From Microthyrium microscopicum (lineage: Eukaryota; Ascomycota; Dothideomycetes; Microthyriales; Microthyriaceae): 64,000 nt of DNA. The DNA lies in the NCBI GenBank assembly GCA_010405405.1, contig MU004231.1, forward strand, positions 1,447,386-1,511,385, read 5' to 3'. Every line of letters begins with the position of its first letter. The first letter of the stretch is position 1. A model generated the notes under the pieces. That model saw only the letters and a program-made list of their open reading frames with translations. It was not told the origin of the DNA and did not search any database. The position numbers and the translations under genes were made by a program. Positions 11,613-23,008 of this stretch are shown piece after piece.

Positions 11613-12722
11613 TCATGACAACACCAAACAGAGAACCGCGATCAACATCGCTATCTGAACTCCCTTGTTCTCTCTGGGACGACCAGCACTACCATCATAA
11701 GTTATCGGAGTGGCTTTACTTGGGTTTTCTGTGGACACACTTGTCCGCCCGTCTGGGTCGATTATTCCGTTTGCTGCGTCTATCGCCGATATTGCCGGAC
11801 CCATATTGAACCAATCTACCAGCACAAAATTTGGTGATCGCCCATAAACTGCACCGCAGGTATTTAATTCTTTGCCCAGGCTGCCAGTGAGATCGGGATC
11901 CGGCGAATTGGTGTTGGCAGCGTTGTCTCGATCGGGAATTACAATGTTGAGGAGCTGCTTCTTATCGAGAAAGTGGTTCATGAGGAACAAACGCCCCGAG
12001 CTTTGAGCCTGGCTGACTTTGTCTTTCAGATTGGTCGGTCGGTCTGGCATACAGCTAAAGTTGTTCGGCGAAGTAACCTCAAATTGGTTCTCGAACACAT
12101 AGCTGAATTCGTCCAGCAGGTATGGCGCGCCCGTATTGTCTGGCAGACTGGATATGAATGTTACCAGTCGAGTCTTTGCTTGAATCATCTCGCCCAAGGT
12201 TGGCCATACTGTCTTAGCACCTAGCTTGGTCGCAGGGACATATGCATGCTTTGTGATGCCAGATGCTCGGAAAGAAGCGCCAAGCAGTGTCGAATTCGCA
12301 TTCACGGAATTGACAAGCAGTAACGTGACAACGTCGTTAGGGTGCTCATCCATCCAGTACGACACATCTTTCAACCATTTTATCATTGATCCACCATCGT
12401 ACAAGTCGCAATCAGTGTGGCAGAGCCGCAGTTCTATTCCCGTGGCGTTCGTTGTGTGAAGCTGGCCGGAAAGCAGTCTTACGCCCGCATCAAGCTGCGT
12501 GTCGGTTCCATAGAATTGATTGCCGGAAACAGTGAAAGAATTCGACGTGTTGGCTACGAACATGCTGTCATGAGCGCCGAGGTGGGTAATGTTGCCGTAT
12601 GATCGGTTGCATAACGCAGGGCAGTTGTTGCAAGCATCAGGAGATGACCATAATGATTCTTGAGCAATCGACAGCCATATTTGACAGAACAGGAATATGA
12701 GGGCCAGCATCCTTCTCATCAT
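11613..12722 (-). CDS. Secreted PLC-like phosphodiesterase
   Basis: A 369-residue protein of the PI-PLC-like phosphodiesterase (TIM-barrel) superfamily. Residues 1-20 form a signal peptide (hydrophobic ALIFLFCQIWLSIA). The first catalytic His region is HLGAHDS (His51), and a second one is LRLCHTDCDL (His102), arranged as in fungal PLC-like proteins. Several N-x-S/T sequons and paired Cys residues near the start (CNNCPALC) suit an extracellular protein. The C-terminus has a hydrophobic tail (QIAMLIAVLCLVLS) after a small-residue region, which suggests GPI anchoring. The true substrate is unknown; many fungal members of this group lack demonstrated phosphatidylinositol cleavage. No intron is needed. 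Confidence 0.82.
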   Translation of the reverse strand: MMRRMLALIFLFCQIWLSIAQESLWSSPDACNNCPALCNRSYGNITHLGAHDSMFVANTSNSFTVSGNQFYGTDTQLDAGVRLLSGQLHTTNATGIELRLCHTDCDLYDGGSMIKWLKDVSYWMDEHPNDVVTLLLVNSVNANSTLLGASFRASGITKHAYVPATKLGAKTVWPTLGEMIQAKTRLVTFISSLPDNTGAPYLLDEFSYVFENQFEVTSPNNFSCMPDRPTNLKDKVSQAQSSGRLFLMNHFLDKKQLLNIVIPDRDNAANTNSPDPDLTGSLGKELNTCGAVYGRSPNFVLVDWFNMGPAISAIDAANGIIDPDGRTSVSTENPSKATPITYDGSAGRPRENKGVQIAMLIAVLCLVLS

Positions 12723-13515
12723 CCTCGCATGGATGGGTTATCTTGAGATCGATTCCCGAGAGATTGAACACGCGTAGGATTACCAGCAATGTGCTGAATC
12801 CAACAGTGGGCTTCGAACGTGTCCATCGGGAGGTTCATGCACGAGTAAAGACTCTTCGCGGCAAACCGAAAGTAGTGAAACGCGTTTGATTAATCTCTCC
12901 AATGGCTATATCAATAGATCGTTTGGAGGTGAGAAACAAGCCTGCCCTCGTGCCTAAACTTGGCTCTGAGGAACCAAGAATTTAGTTGCCGGTAACGAGT
13001 AGACCAAACAGTCTACGTGTAATTCAGTTGTGATTTGGTATAACAACATAGTAACCAAAGTCTATTCATAGTATCAGTCATTCTTTCTGAGTATTGGAGC
13101 ATGTATTCAGTTGTGCCTGACACTTAACCAGTATAGTAGGCAAATACGGGTATCACTACGTACTGCAGTCTTAGTGGATGATACTCTAATGTGTTACAAT
13201 TTACATCATCGTCACTCCAGATTGAGGCTCTGGAGCCCTTCCAAAGCTTTCCTTTCCAGAAGAATTTCACAAGTCGCATCTTTTGACTTTTATGCATGAG
13301 ATTTCCAGTTCGTGGAGAAGAAGTGCCCAGGCCCCATGCCTTGCCTTGCCATGCCTTGGTGCCGTCTTGAAACACTATTCGCTACAACGCGCCTCTGACG
13401 TGACGTGACACCCCTTTTTAACTGGTAAAACAGACAAAACAATCACCCTTTACCTCACAACAACCTCTTACTATCGATAAAATAGAACAACATACACAAC
13501 AAACAATACATAAAG
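12723..13515. other. Divergent intergenic region
   Basis: About 790 bp between the PLC-like gene (minus) and the lipocalin-like gene (plus). No gene is seen. The last 100 bp before 13516 is A/C-rich (ACAACAAACAATACATAA) and looks like the 5' leader of the downstream gene. Confidence 0.5.
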
Positions 13516-14115
13516 ATGCAGATCACGATTCGTCCACCTTCTTCGCACACCTTGAAGGGTTCTCCAGCAAATGCGTCAGATGGGGCAAGTGTGCCAGCGC
13601 CAACATACGACTGGATCTCTGGTACCTGGCATGTTTCCTACTCCAGCTTGCCACTCTGGAAAGGCAAGCAAAATGTGCGCATCAGCTACAAGGCGCTAGC
13701 AGGAAGCGACTTAACGTCAGTAAAGATGCCCGACCTGGATGACTTTGTCGAATACCAGAAGCAAGGAGCCACCAAGACTAGCACTGTTAGCGGCATCTCA
13801 AGGCCTGTTCAGGTGGGAGGCTTGCCCGAAGGACTGGCTTACGCTTGGAGAGGGAAGGGGTTGCTCATGATCGCATCATCAAATTGGGAAATACTGGCAC
13901 ATGGAACGGACACTGCTGCAGCGGAGCCCAATGATTTTGTGGTTACTTATTTTGGCAAGACGCTGTTCACGCCTGCAGGTCTTGATATCTATACGCGCAC
14001 GACATCAAGTTTATCAGACGTTACGCTAAATGCTATTAAGGCTGCTCTAGAAGGCCAGAGTGAGCAAGGCCTTGGGACTTTGGCCAAATCGATGTTCGAG
14101 ATCCCAAGAGTTTGA
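13516..14115 (+). CDS. Lipocalin-like fungal protein of unknown function
   Basis: A 199-residue intronless frame with a strong A-rich leader before the ATG. After a Ser/Pro-rich start, residues 35-50 read DWISGTWHVSYSSLP. Its G-x-W turn at the start of a beta strand is the hallmark of calycin/lipocalin barrels. The following strands alternate polar and apolar residues, for example VRISYKAL and DFVVTYFGKTLFTPAGLDIY. No signal peptide is present, so a cytosolic small-molecule binding protein is the simplest guess. The lipocalin link is motif-based and the ligand is unknown. Confidence 0.68.
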   Translation: MQITIRPPSSHTLKGSPANASDGASVPAPTYDWISGTWHVSYSSLPLWKGKQNVRISYKALAGSDLTSVKMPDLDDFVEYQKQGATKTSTVSGISRPVQVGGLPEGLAYAWRGKGLLMIASSNWEILAHGTDTAAAEPNDFVVTYFGKTLFTPAGLDIYTRTTSSLSDVTLNAIKAALEGQSEQGLGTLAKSMFEIPRV

Positions 14116-14409
14116 TGGCGAATTTGCTTCTTTGAAAGCATTTCTGGATATGATTGTTGCGAGTAATCGTTCATGTTTCTGGTCAGCTTCTCTGCAAAGC
14201 ACCAAACTCGTTCGTGCCTACATGGTTCATATAAAGGTCGAGTATATTAGCCAAGTCTTATACCTTATAGTTATTAACTTAAGTCAGCACAAATCACGAA
14301 AGAACCATATAAACCCTTGTATTAGTCACTCAAATATGCTCACCTATGGCATACGTCTTAAAATGATCCAGTCTCCAGCGTCTTTGAGTTTGATAGCATC
14401 AAATTCAAA

Positions 14410-15214
14410 ATGTTTACCAATATTCTGGTCGTCACTCTGACATTTCTTAGCTGCGCCCTGACTGCTGTAGCGCTACTTCCTTCTTATCCAACACGGGTCA
14501 TCGCTGGAGTCACTGTGATCGACACTCCAATAGTTCGATCAGCTATAGACTTCGCTCGATCTCATATGGATGATGATATCTTCAACCATTGCATGCGAGC
14601 TTGGGTTCTCGGAGCACTCATGATAAGCAAGAACAGCATCCTTCGAGAAGTAGTTGATGTAGAAGTTCATGCAGTGGGAATCATTCTTCATGATCTCGGA
14701 TGGGACAGACGACCAAACTCGGATACAGTCAGCAAAGATCGACGTTTCGAGGTTGATGGTGCTATCGCAGCACGAGAATTTATTCGACGACATGAAGACG
14801 GGAAGAAGTGGGAAGAACGCCGAGTTCAATTGGTGTGGGATTCGATTGCGTTACATGCAGAGCGCAAGATAGCATACTTCAAAGAGGAGGAGGTTCAAGC
14901 AGTCAGCAAATCTTCTGCTCTCGATATTGGGGGAGCTGACTTCGGCATCACCCAAACTGAATATGCGCTGATTGCCAAAGAGTTCAAGAAAGATGGACTA
15001 AGAGCAGCACTCAACAGCAGTATTGTATGGCTTTGTCAAACAAAACCTGCCAGTACCATGGGTAAGTTGATTCTCGCTGGTCATCATGTTTACTCGCGCT
15101 TATTTCTTTGTAGATAACTGGATGATGGCCTGGGGAGAAAGATACGTTGCCAATTATTCAACTGCAGCGGGTCCACGAAGAATCGACGGAATATTCAGTA
15201 ACCTGCGGTCATAG
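14410..15214 (+). CDS. HD-domain protein, cyanamide hydratase-like
   Basis: Two exons (14410-15061 and 15114-15214) give 250 residues. The second exon supplies the ending NWMMAWGERYVANYS...SNLRS and restores a proper stop. An N-terminal hydrophobic stretch (ILVVTLTFLSCALTAVAL) looks like a signal peptide or anchor. The HD metal-site residues appear in order: His in FNHCMRAW, the HD pair in IILHDLGWD, and His in IALHAERK. This layout recalls the fungal cyanamide hydratase/Ddi2-like HD group, which hydrates small nitriles, but HD proteins also include phosphohydrolases. The substrate is therefore open. The secretion signal is unusual for Ddi2-like enzymes. Confidence 0.75.
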
Positions 15215-15389
15215 CCTGATCTTATCAATAATTCGAGCGAGTTTTGTCAGAATAGTTATAAGAGACACAGTCAACATAAAAGTCTGAAGAGGCTGTTGTC
15301 AAATCAGACAATCTTCCTTCCTTCAGCACTTGATAGCGACCGTCAATCCATTGAAGTCCTGAGTATCTTTCCTCACTAAATTTGAAAGT

Positions 15390-15578
15390 CTACTTTGAGC
15401 CTTGACGAGGGTCGGCCATAAATCGTCGGATATCTCTCACGGTAATATGTCTGACATACGGAAAAGCGGTTGTGAGAAGCAGATGAATTGTCGCGGGTGT
15501 ATAGTTGTCTCGTCGCATGTCTTGAATCATTGGTATCATGAAAACGGGGACCACGAAAGATCCTGGGCGGTCTGGCAT
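15390..15578 (-). CDS. Possible small hypothetical protein
   Basis: A 62-residue frame starting at an ATG (MPDRPGSFVVPVF). Its second half (TIHLLLTTAFPYVRHITVRDI) reads like a compact helical unit and ends at a stop at 15390. A TATA-like stretch (TATATATG) lies about 70 bp upstream. It may be a small gene or the last exon of a decayed one. No family is recognised and no splice partner was found. Confidence 0.25.
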   Translation of the reverse strand: MPDRPGSFVVPVFMIPMIQDMRRDNYTPATIHLLLTTAFPYVRHITVRDIRRFMADPRQGSK

Positions 15579-15995
15579 TCTGCTTTGAGACTCGATAAGA
15601 CCTGAGCTGTGGAGGTTGACAAAATTGGTCGACACTACAGTCTTTCTGGTTTATATATGAAGCAGAACTACGGAATATGGAATCCTATATATATCAGTTG
15701 GCAATGCCAAATACCTCAACGTTTTGCCCCCATCTTTTGTTTGACAAACCTCTGGCAAACCTGAGGAAAGGAGTGTCTTGGGTGATAAATGACTGCTGAA
15801 TCTGACTTATTGACCAGCAAACGTCCGGTAATTTCAACCTGTCAAATTGTAGTGAATTATAATCTAGCAAATAGGTGTGTTATCAAGCATTAATACGTGT
15901 TAAGACACAGACTGATATGGACGACTGTGGTTCAGTTCGCATTGGCTGGTATCTAGGTACATTTCATGGTCTAATTGGGTTTTCAGAAGTCAAGG

Positions 15996-17522
15996 TCATA
16001 ACGCATATTCGACATCCGTCCGAATGACATACTTAGCACCTTTTCTTACACCAGTGCCTTCATGCAGCAAAGCCCCTTTTGTTTCTCCATGCGGGAACAT
16101 TGCGACAGATCCCATGACGGGATTGACAGGATACGCGTTCATCACACCCTCAACAACACTTGGGATGAAAAAGGTCGTTTCTCCGCCTTCAAACTCGTCA
16201 TTGAGGTAGATGAGAAATGTAAAAAGCGATGATTGCTTGGCGTTGGCAGGGGAACTGTCATATTGGTAGGCCTTGGTGACTGGATGTATGCCCGAAGGTG
16301 GCCATGCGCCATCAATGTGACAGCGGTATTCAGCTCCGGGCACATAGCGATATACTCGGAAGCGGCGGTTAATACTCAGCGCTTTCTTGCCAGCTACTTC
16401 AGGAATGAATGGTTGCACTCTTTCCCATAGTTTATCGTGAAAGGCCTGATCTATCATCCAGTAGACGTTGTGGGCTAGAATGCTGGACTCGGATCCATCG
16501 TCTTTGATTGGAGCATCGGGAAGGAAACCGATCGTTTCAGTGGCGGCGATAATTGACCGGCATTCTTCTGTGGACAGGACGTTTTTAAGAAGTGAAAGGT
16601 TTGGAACATGCGGATGTTTGTTATGGGTGGTGCTGGGTTTGGTGTCTGATAGTGGAACCGTATTATCGCTGGTAAGGTATACTATGGCAGGGTGGTGATT
16701 TGGTGGCTTTCGTTGAGGTCCTGGAGTCTCCTCAATATTTTGAAATTTGTCTGCGTATGACTGCTTCTGAGATGCAAATATCGACCTGTCCAAGACGCTC
16801 TCCCGTACATGGAGGCGTTTGGTTCCTTCATCTCTGAGATTCCAAAGTTTTTGTTGTACTATTGGATTCGATGTAGAAAAGGAGGAGGAATGTGTGTCTA
16901 AGGGCCCAGTGACTCGCAATACCGCATCTAGTACTTTCATTCTTTTGAGATCATTCGTGGTTCTTGAAACTGACACCTCGGAGCTGTTGTCTTGCACGCA
17001 AACTCCACTAACAACATCCAGATCTCGCACCCACCGACACAGGGCTCCCAGCTTTGGTGCTTCTCCACGTATACGCATTTCGGCCAACAGGATAAGTGCA
17101 TCGGTATATTTGCCGTCCGTTAAAGCGCCGGAAATTCGGGCGGTGAGGCTTGTATCGGCTGTTACTTGGTTAGCAAAGAACTCATCTCTCATTCGGGATC
17201 AATTGACATTACCAGAAGCGTTGGCACCAGTTGTACAGGCTTGCTTGAAATCATAGACAGCGGCCCTTAAGTTTTTGCAAGGCTTGGATTTTATGATAGC
17301 AGGGTATTTGGCCAAGGTCAAGAGTGTATCCACTGTCAATTCCATTTCCTCATCCGATATTAATGTCTGAAGATTTTTTGGCGCAATCGTTTCTTCTGCG
17401 CTTGAGGGAAGCGATGGATCTGGAGATAGTGGGGCAGAGCCAGACACCTTTTGGATCTTAGGAGCTGGGACATTGTTTTGAGCATTCCTCTTCCTCTTTT
17501 TCGAAGCTTTTGTATTCGTCAT
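15996..17522 (-). CDS. 2-oxoglutarate/Fe(II) oxygenase, prolyl-4-hydroxylase type
   Basis: Two exons (17213-17522 and 15996-17158) give 490 residues. The C-terminal half carries the double-stranded beta-helix: RCHIDGAW holds the HxD iron ligands, LIYLNDEFEGGETTFF is the typical P4Hc strand pair, and LLHEGTGVRKGAKYVIRTDV supplies the distal His and the basic residue for 2-oxoglutarate. The N-terminus is basic (KASKKRKRN), which suggests nuclear targeting. A genomic reading shows an in-frame TGA near 17199, but it lies inside a 54-nt intron (17159-17212) with a perfect TGCTAAC branch site 10 nt before the acceptor. Removing it keeps the frame, so the gene is whole. The start at 17522 has a good context (ACAATGAC); an in-frame ATG at 17570 is an alternative. 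The target is unknown. Confidence 0.85.
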
Positions 17523-18646
17523 TGTAACAATTGGTGATGTAGAAAATGAGTGTGAAAAAAGTTCCCCCACAATTGGAGTTGGAGAGATTTGCCACCAAAA
17601 AGCTTACATGTTTTAGCTCGCCGCTAAGCTATAGTCTAGTACGGTAGAGGCTAGCGCGCCACGTTCTTGCTGTCCTTTCTGCTTTCTTGGTGCATCGGAG
17701 TTACCTCCGCCTCATTTTGATTCTATGTTCTTAATTTCTTATGACTTAGTACTATCCTTCAACATCTAAGTCATTAGCCCAGAGTCATGGATAAGGCTTA
17801 TGGGTCAATAGTTTGACTGTGCTCCTTATTCTACGTTACGAAGTGCTCTCAAGAAGCTCAAGTCGATTGGCGATATATGATGGAGCGATTCGGCTCATTC
17901 AACAGAGCCTTAGCTGGCAACAATCGGGGGACGCGCTCCAGGAAATTGCTCTAACAAGAGATGGCGCAATGCCAGCAAAAATCGGCGGAAATAAGGGTTT
18001 GGTTTGCAGGGTGACAAAATAGGACCCAAAGCGGAAGTGCGAAATCCTAACTGGGCAGGTATTCGAAAAGGACCTGTTCGCACTGCTGATCGGAACCGGT
18101 TCTAGACTGTTCAGTGAAACAAGATATTGGCCAAGCATCTACTAAACAAGCGAAGCTTTACCATTATTTCATTTTGTTGAAGGCAAAATCCAGCCGTTTG
18201 CTGCATGAGCTTGTGGGGAGTCTCATGGATTGCGGCATATCAGAGGACTTTCCAGGCCTACCATTGGTCAGCCTTGTGTCCTTATCTCTTCGACCATACC
18301 ACAACATGGGGGGCTTCTAGTCCATGAATGCTCAACTGATATGCTCTCGACTTGTAGTTGGCTGGCTCTCCGAAAGAACAGGCCAGAACGAGTTGGTGGA
18401 GAGCAATGTTCAAAATGATCGGGAACTCACACAACTCTGCCTTCAAACAGTCCAATCATGCGTGTATGAAGCTCGGATCCCGGACAAGTAGGCAAGGTAG
18501 GCTGACCTTTAGTGATGAATGTAGAGCCTTGTACTTTGCCTATTTCAATGTGGCAAGTCCTTCTCTATTGCAAAAAACACACAAGCAAATCTCTCCTAGA
18601 TCTCTGTCAACCACTTTCAAAACTACCAATATAAGATAACGCCGAA
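17523..18646. other. Intergenic region
   Basis: About 1.1 kb between the divergent oxygenase and DUF3602 genes. Only short random-looking frames are seen, with no recognisable gene or repeat. Confidence 0.5.
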
Positions 18647-18996
18647 ATGGAGCGAAGTACATCTTATGGAATCGGTGGTGCTGGCAACATGAGTAAGTAC
18701 CCTCGAAATCCTTGTCCTTTCATAGGCTGACTCAAGCTCTAGGAAGTGCCAGTGAAATCAAAGCCATTGAAGAACGATTGGCAAAAGGACAACGTAAGTT
18801 TGGAACCACACCCTTCAGAGATCTTTACCTGTACTGATACGGGATCCTAGATAACGATGCGCGACGCAGAGACAGCATCTTTTCTCTTTCATCTTCTCCC
18901 GACGGTCGACGCAGCTCCTTCATGCAAAGCGTGTCAAATGTCTTCCGCCGCAACAGCATTGTAACAAGTGGTACAGAAAGCCCCAAGGAAGAGTGA
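18647..18996 (+). CDS. Small DUF3602-type protein
   Basis: Three exons (18647-18692, 18743-18793, 18851-18996) give an 80-residue protein. It begins MERSTSYGIGGAGNM; the SYG-x-GGAGN motif is characteristic of DUF3602, a family of short, soluble, disordered fungal proteins. The rest is rich in Ser and Arg, with RRRDSIFSLSSS and FRRNSIVTS as likely kinase sites (R-x-x-S). The introns have GTAAGT donors and agree in phase. Function is unknown. Confidence 0.78.
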
Positions 18997-19196
18997 TCAA
19001 ATTGCTTAGGCTTTGGAAGGAAACTGAACGAGACCGACGCGAATAACGAGAAACGCCCAAAAAATGTGAAAATACAAAGCCTGGTAATCCTTAGTGATGT
19101 TGACCTAGGCCATGCTCTATGGTACTGGTAACTGATAGTCAATATACTTCGTATTTGGACCTTCATTTGCTTTCGATTGATATCATGATAACCGAG

Positions 19197-20923
19197 CTAT
19201 GTGCCTGGTTGTGTGTAAGGAATGCTTGCAAAGAATCTTCTCTCCCATCCACGGTCGTCGGAATGTATCTCTGATGCCGGAAGATCGAAAATCATTGATA
19301 ATCTTTCCCCAAGTTCATACCTTGGCCAGTACATATCACTACCTTCTATCTTCGGTGTTCCAGTCCTCGCGAAATGAACCAATGCCTTACTGACAGTTTC
19401 AGCCATGACTTCGGCACTCTCGAAGCCTCGCATCTGTCGGAAAGCGTCTGGATTGGCAAAGACGAGAGGAATATCAAAGCCATGTGCGGCTCCCATCCGG
19501 CCATCTTCAAATGGAGTCTTCCATCGCAAATAATAGACCCAAAGTGGACTGTCTGGGTGTTTTGCTCGGATATCTGATTCCACCAGCATACTTTTCCATG
19601 ATCGAGCGGCAGTAGTTGCAGCGAAGAACACGTCGGATGGCGAATAGCTCGGATAGTGCTTCCGATATTCTGAGACGATTGTTTCTCCGGAGAGATTTCC
19701 GATGAAGTTCTTGACACTTTTCTCCAGCTGCGATGGCACTTGATCCCACGTCAGATTGAACAGACGCCCCTTGGAACCACCGATTAGATTCCTTGTTTCG
19801 CCGTACGTATTTCCAATCACCATAGGAATATTCCTCGATTGTTCATTGGCGGTAGGAAAGAAAGGATCTTTCGGAAGACTCGATGTACTTGTAACTGGAG
19901 CCCATCGCTGTCCTCCTCCAGCCAGAGTCGTTTGAAGCTCTGCCATTGGCATATTCACTAATTGTTCCAATTTTTCCGCATCTGATTCTCCCTCAATCTT
20001 GCTTAGAACTTCCTGTGCTGTTTGTTTCGCATGTTCTAGAGTTCGACCAGTGATCTGTTGTCCGCTCATGGTCCAGACGCGATGAAAGAGCCCCTTTGCT
20101 TCTGGCATTGCCTGTTGAAATATCAGTAAACTTATGACTATCGAACGGTCATTTTCGTATTTGCTAAATATGGAGCGAGGTTCAAAATCTTACCATAAGA
20201 GTAGCACATTTAGCGCCTCCACCAGACTGCCCAAATATTGTAACCGAGTTCTTATCACCACCAAACCGCTCGATATTGTCTCGGACCCATTTCAGGGCCA
20301 GGATTAAATCTAGCTGTCCAGGATTTCCAGTCTCGTAATCTTTGCTTATCCCACCAAGATACATATAACCTAAGCCGTTGATACGATGGCTGACAGTAAC
20401 AACCACCACGTCTCGCTTTTGTGCCAGTCGGCGGCCATCGTATGTATCCTCGTTGACTGTTCCACTGTCATATCCACCTCCATGAAAATATACTAGCACT
20501 GGGCGGGTGTTGTTGTCTGATGCTGGGGTCCATACATTCAAGTTTAGACAGTCCTCGGATCCTTTGTGGCCACTTGATTCTTTGTCACTGCCCGGTTGAG
20601 GAGCTATTGGTCCATATTTTGTGCAATGCTTAGGCTCAGTCCAGGGATTTGGCGGCTTAGGAGCTTTGAAACGCGTTGTTGATGTGTCCGCACCGTATGG
20701 GATATTCTTGAAAACCTGAATACCAGAATCTTGAAAGCCTACTATTGGACCATGTGTTGTTGTGACGGCCGGGTCTGTAGCCGTCAGGGCCCCAGGAACT
20801 ATGGTCATGAAAGCCAGCACAATCTAAAGGCGAATTAGAGACCAAAAAGGGCGAGGTGAGCGAGTTACTGACGTGTAGCATCACTAACCTGCCGACAAAA
20901 ATCGAGCTATGTGACTTGCGCAT
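19197..20923 (-). CDS. Type-B carboxylesterase/lipase, secreted
   Basis: Three exons (20873-20923, 20194-20823, 19197-20111) give 531 residues, normal for the family. The first short exon starts MRKSHSSIFVGRLVML and, joined to IVLAFMTIVPGALTA, makes a signal peptide. The oxyanion-hole strand YFHGGGY and the nucleophile elbow FGQSGGG (Ser about 217) are clear. The acid residue lies in GNTYGETRNL (Glu about 332) and the catalytic His in GAAHGFDIP (about 437). The enzyme should hydrolyse ester bonds outside the cell; the substrate cannot be told. The elbow is G-Q-S-G-G rather than the common G-E-S-A-G. The donor of the first intron (GTCAGT) is weaker than usual, so the first exon is less sure than the rest. 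Confidence 0.84.
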
Positions 20924-21384
20924 GGCTGAAATTCTCCATAGACCAGGTGTCTACGTATTCGTAGACTTCCAAATGATACCACTGGCATCCGAAATTACTT
21001 TGGCCAGGCACTATAGACCAAGGATATGTATATTTTCCTTCACTGTGTAGATTGGATTAGGGCCTCCCATCTTGTAAGCACCCAACAACATAACATTTGA
21101 ACTGCAAAGCTCGATGTTTGCCTACGTACTGCTTCAAGAACATAAAATTGCTCAGTTCAATCTGGGGTGCTCGCCCATCAGGAACCGAAGTAGTCAACGA
21201 TTGCTGCCTCGATAGCATAAGCACAAAACATCTCGGGCTTTGTGCCTCTCCTATATGTGTCTTTCACGAGTAATTAGGAAATTAAAGAAACAGAAGCCAG
21301 CTAGTGGTATAAGAAAAAAAGACGTTGGTTTTGGTGCTTCTACAAAACCGAAAACTGCTCGCTATGCAATGCTAACCAAAAAGT
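20924..21384. other. Intergenic region
   Basis: About 460 bp between the carboxylesterase start and the 3' end of the ceramide synthase gene, both on the minus strand. It should hold the esterase promoter and the synthase 3' region. No further gene is seen. Confidence 0.5.
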
Positions 21385-23008
21385 CTATGCACTCTTCTTC
21401 TGGCCCTCTTGGTCTTTCTCCTCCTCTTTCATGCGTCTGAGCTCATCAGCGCGCTCTTGATCTTCATCACTATCCGACTCGCTACGATCGTCAACTTTCT
21501 CTTCACCACCAGTCCGTGCCATTCTCCAGAGAATACGGAATATCAAATACAACCAAAAGAGATTGAGACATTGCAAGGCGCCTAAGAGTAGAAAAGATGT
21601 CCATTGACTTGCGGCGCATTTGTATTGCTCGGTCGCCCAATCCAGTCCGAATGGACCTATTGTGGCGAATTGCGAAGCAGGCCAAGGACCATGCAATATG
21701 CGCGTAAGTAGACCTCCCGTAGATGGCGAGATGTTACTGATTGTTGCTACAAGAGGATCTAATCCTTTAACAAATGCTGTGTACACCGGCGAGATATATC
21801 CATTTATAGCTTCCGGTAAGATTGAGGAAAGTGGCAAGATTGACAGGAGTATGCGAATGTTTTGATAGTGGCGTAGATATGTCCATGCACCTATGAAGAC
21901 GATGAAGAATGGTATAACAATCGGTGAATCCATGTAGTTAAGGATGATAGATGTCTATATGAGTTAGCGCGTCATCTTGGAGCACAATCAGAAGTCATAC
22001 CGCTAGGAAGAAGTCCGAGATATCATGAGTGATAAATACTGGTAGACCCATCTTGGTGAAGTGGAACACATAGCTTAGCAAGATCAGCGACAAAGTAATG
22101 ATATGGTGCGCAACCAATTCTTTAAAGTCCTTTCGAGGCTTTTCTAGCATAAGGAGCAACACGATCATCTGTTGTGCCCAGTAGCTAGCCTGAAATAGAT
22201 AGTAGCCCTTTACAAAGTCAGCCATTGCGACTAGCATAGTTCTATATCAGTACACACCTTGAGAACTCCAGAGTTTGTCAAGTGCGGATACCCTTCGTAC
22301 ATGGCGGTGGTGTTGAAGTACCACAAATTGCTCTTACTCATGACATATAGTCCGAATGGCCCAAGTATAACAAAATATAAGGCCGTATATGCTTGCTCCA
22401 TAAATCTGGCCTGCTTACGAGGAGTCCATCGAATTGCAAGAGGTCTGAGAAGCCGCTGCATAACGAACTCGCGAGTAAAGGAAAGAAACACGGTGTAAAA
22501 AGCCACAAAGATCAGGTCTTTTCTTCCTTTGCCATATTGTATAGGTTCCGAAGAATCCGCATTTCCTGGTCGAGGTACAGGGTATGAGACAAAGAGCGCA
22601 GGATAGACGGGATTTGAAGGAGATGGATTGACCAGATAGACGGACACGACAGCCAGACATATCATCAGAGGGTTGAGCCATGTATGTTTTAGGGAGAGGT
22701 GTTTCCATCGTTGGACGTATGACGGAGTCTTTTGCTGAGTATTGGGCAATACGGATTGGTCGGAAGATGTGAAAGTATTCTGCTTCAACTTGACAATTAG
22801 TATCGATTTCAATGCGGTATTCAATACTCAGTATCAGAAAGGGACTTGCCTCGTTATTCCCACGAGATTGGTTATACAAAGTTGCCAAAGCTGGAACCCC
22901 TGTGTCTCCACGCGGACGGCCGCGAAGTATTGAGGACTTCCTTCTATGGCGGACTTTGACCCCGTCGGAGACCGGCTCTGAACCCTTTGTGGGCGTTTTG
23001 GTATCCAT
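21385..23008 (-). CDS. Ceramide synthase (TLC/Lag1 family), paralogue 1
   Basis: The catalytic subunit of sphingoid-base N-acyltransferase in the ER membrane, joining long-chain bases and acyl-CoA. Four exons (22850-23008, 22258-22779, 22001-22207, 21385-21954) give 485 residues. The N-terminus is basic and Ser-rich ([15 protein letters not shown]). The Lag1 motif is intact: the paired His lie in [17 protein letters not shown] and the acidic pair in [14 protein letters not shown]. Multiple membrane segments follow, and the C-terminus is highly charged ([20 protein letters not shown]). The first intron appears to use a GC donor (GAG|GCAAGT, 22849 down to 22780). The second and third are 50 and 46 nt with GT-AG ends. 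A second paralogue lies at 49.3-50.9 kb. Fungi usually keep two types with different acyl and base choice (LagA and BarA in Aspergillus); which this is cannot be decided here. Confidence 0.9.

Noticed and set aside
17193-17201. In-frame TGA in the 2-oxoglutarate oxygenase locus taken as a premature stop or as two genes
   Set aside because: A 54-nt intron with GT...TGCTAAC...CAG removes it and leaves one continuous 490-residue family-like protein.
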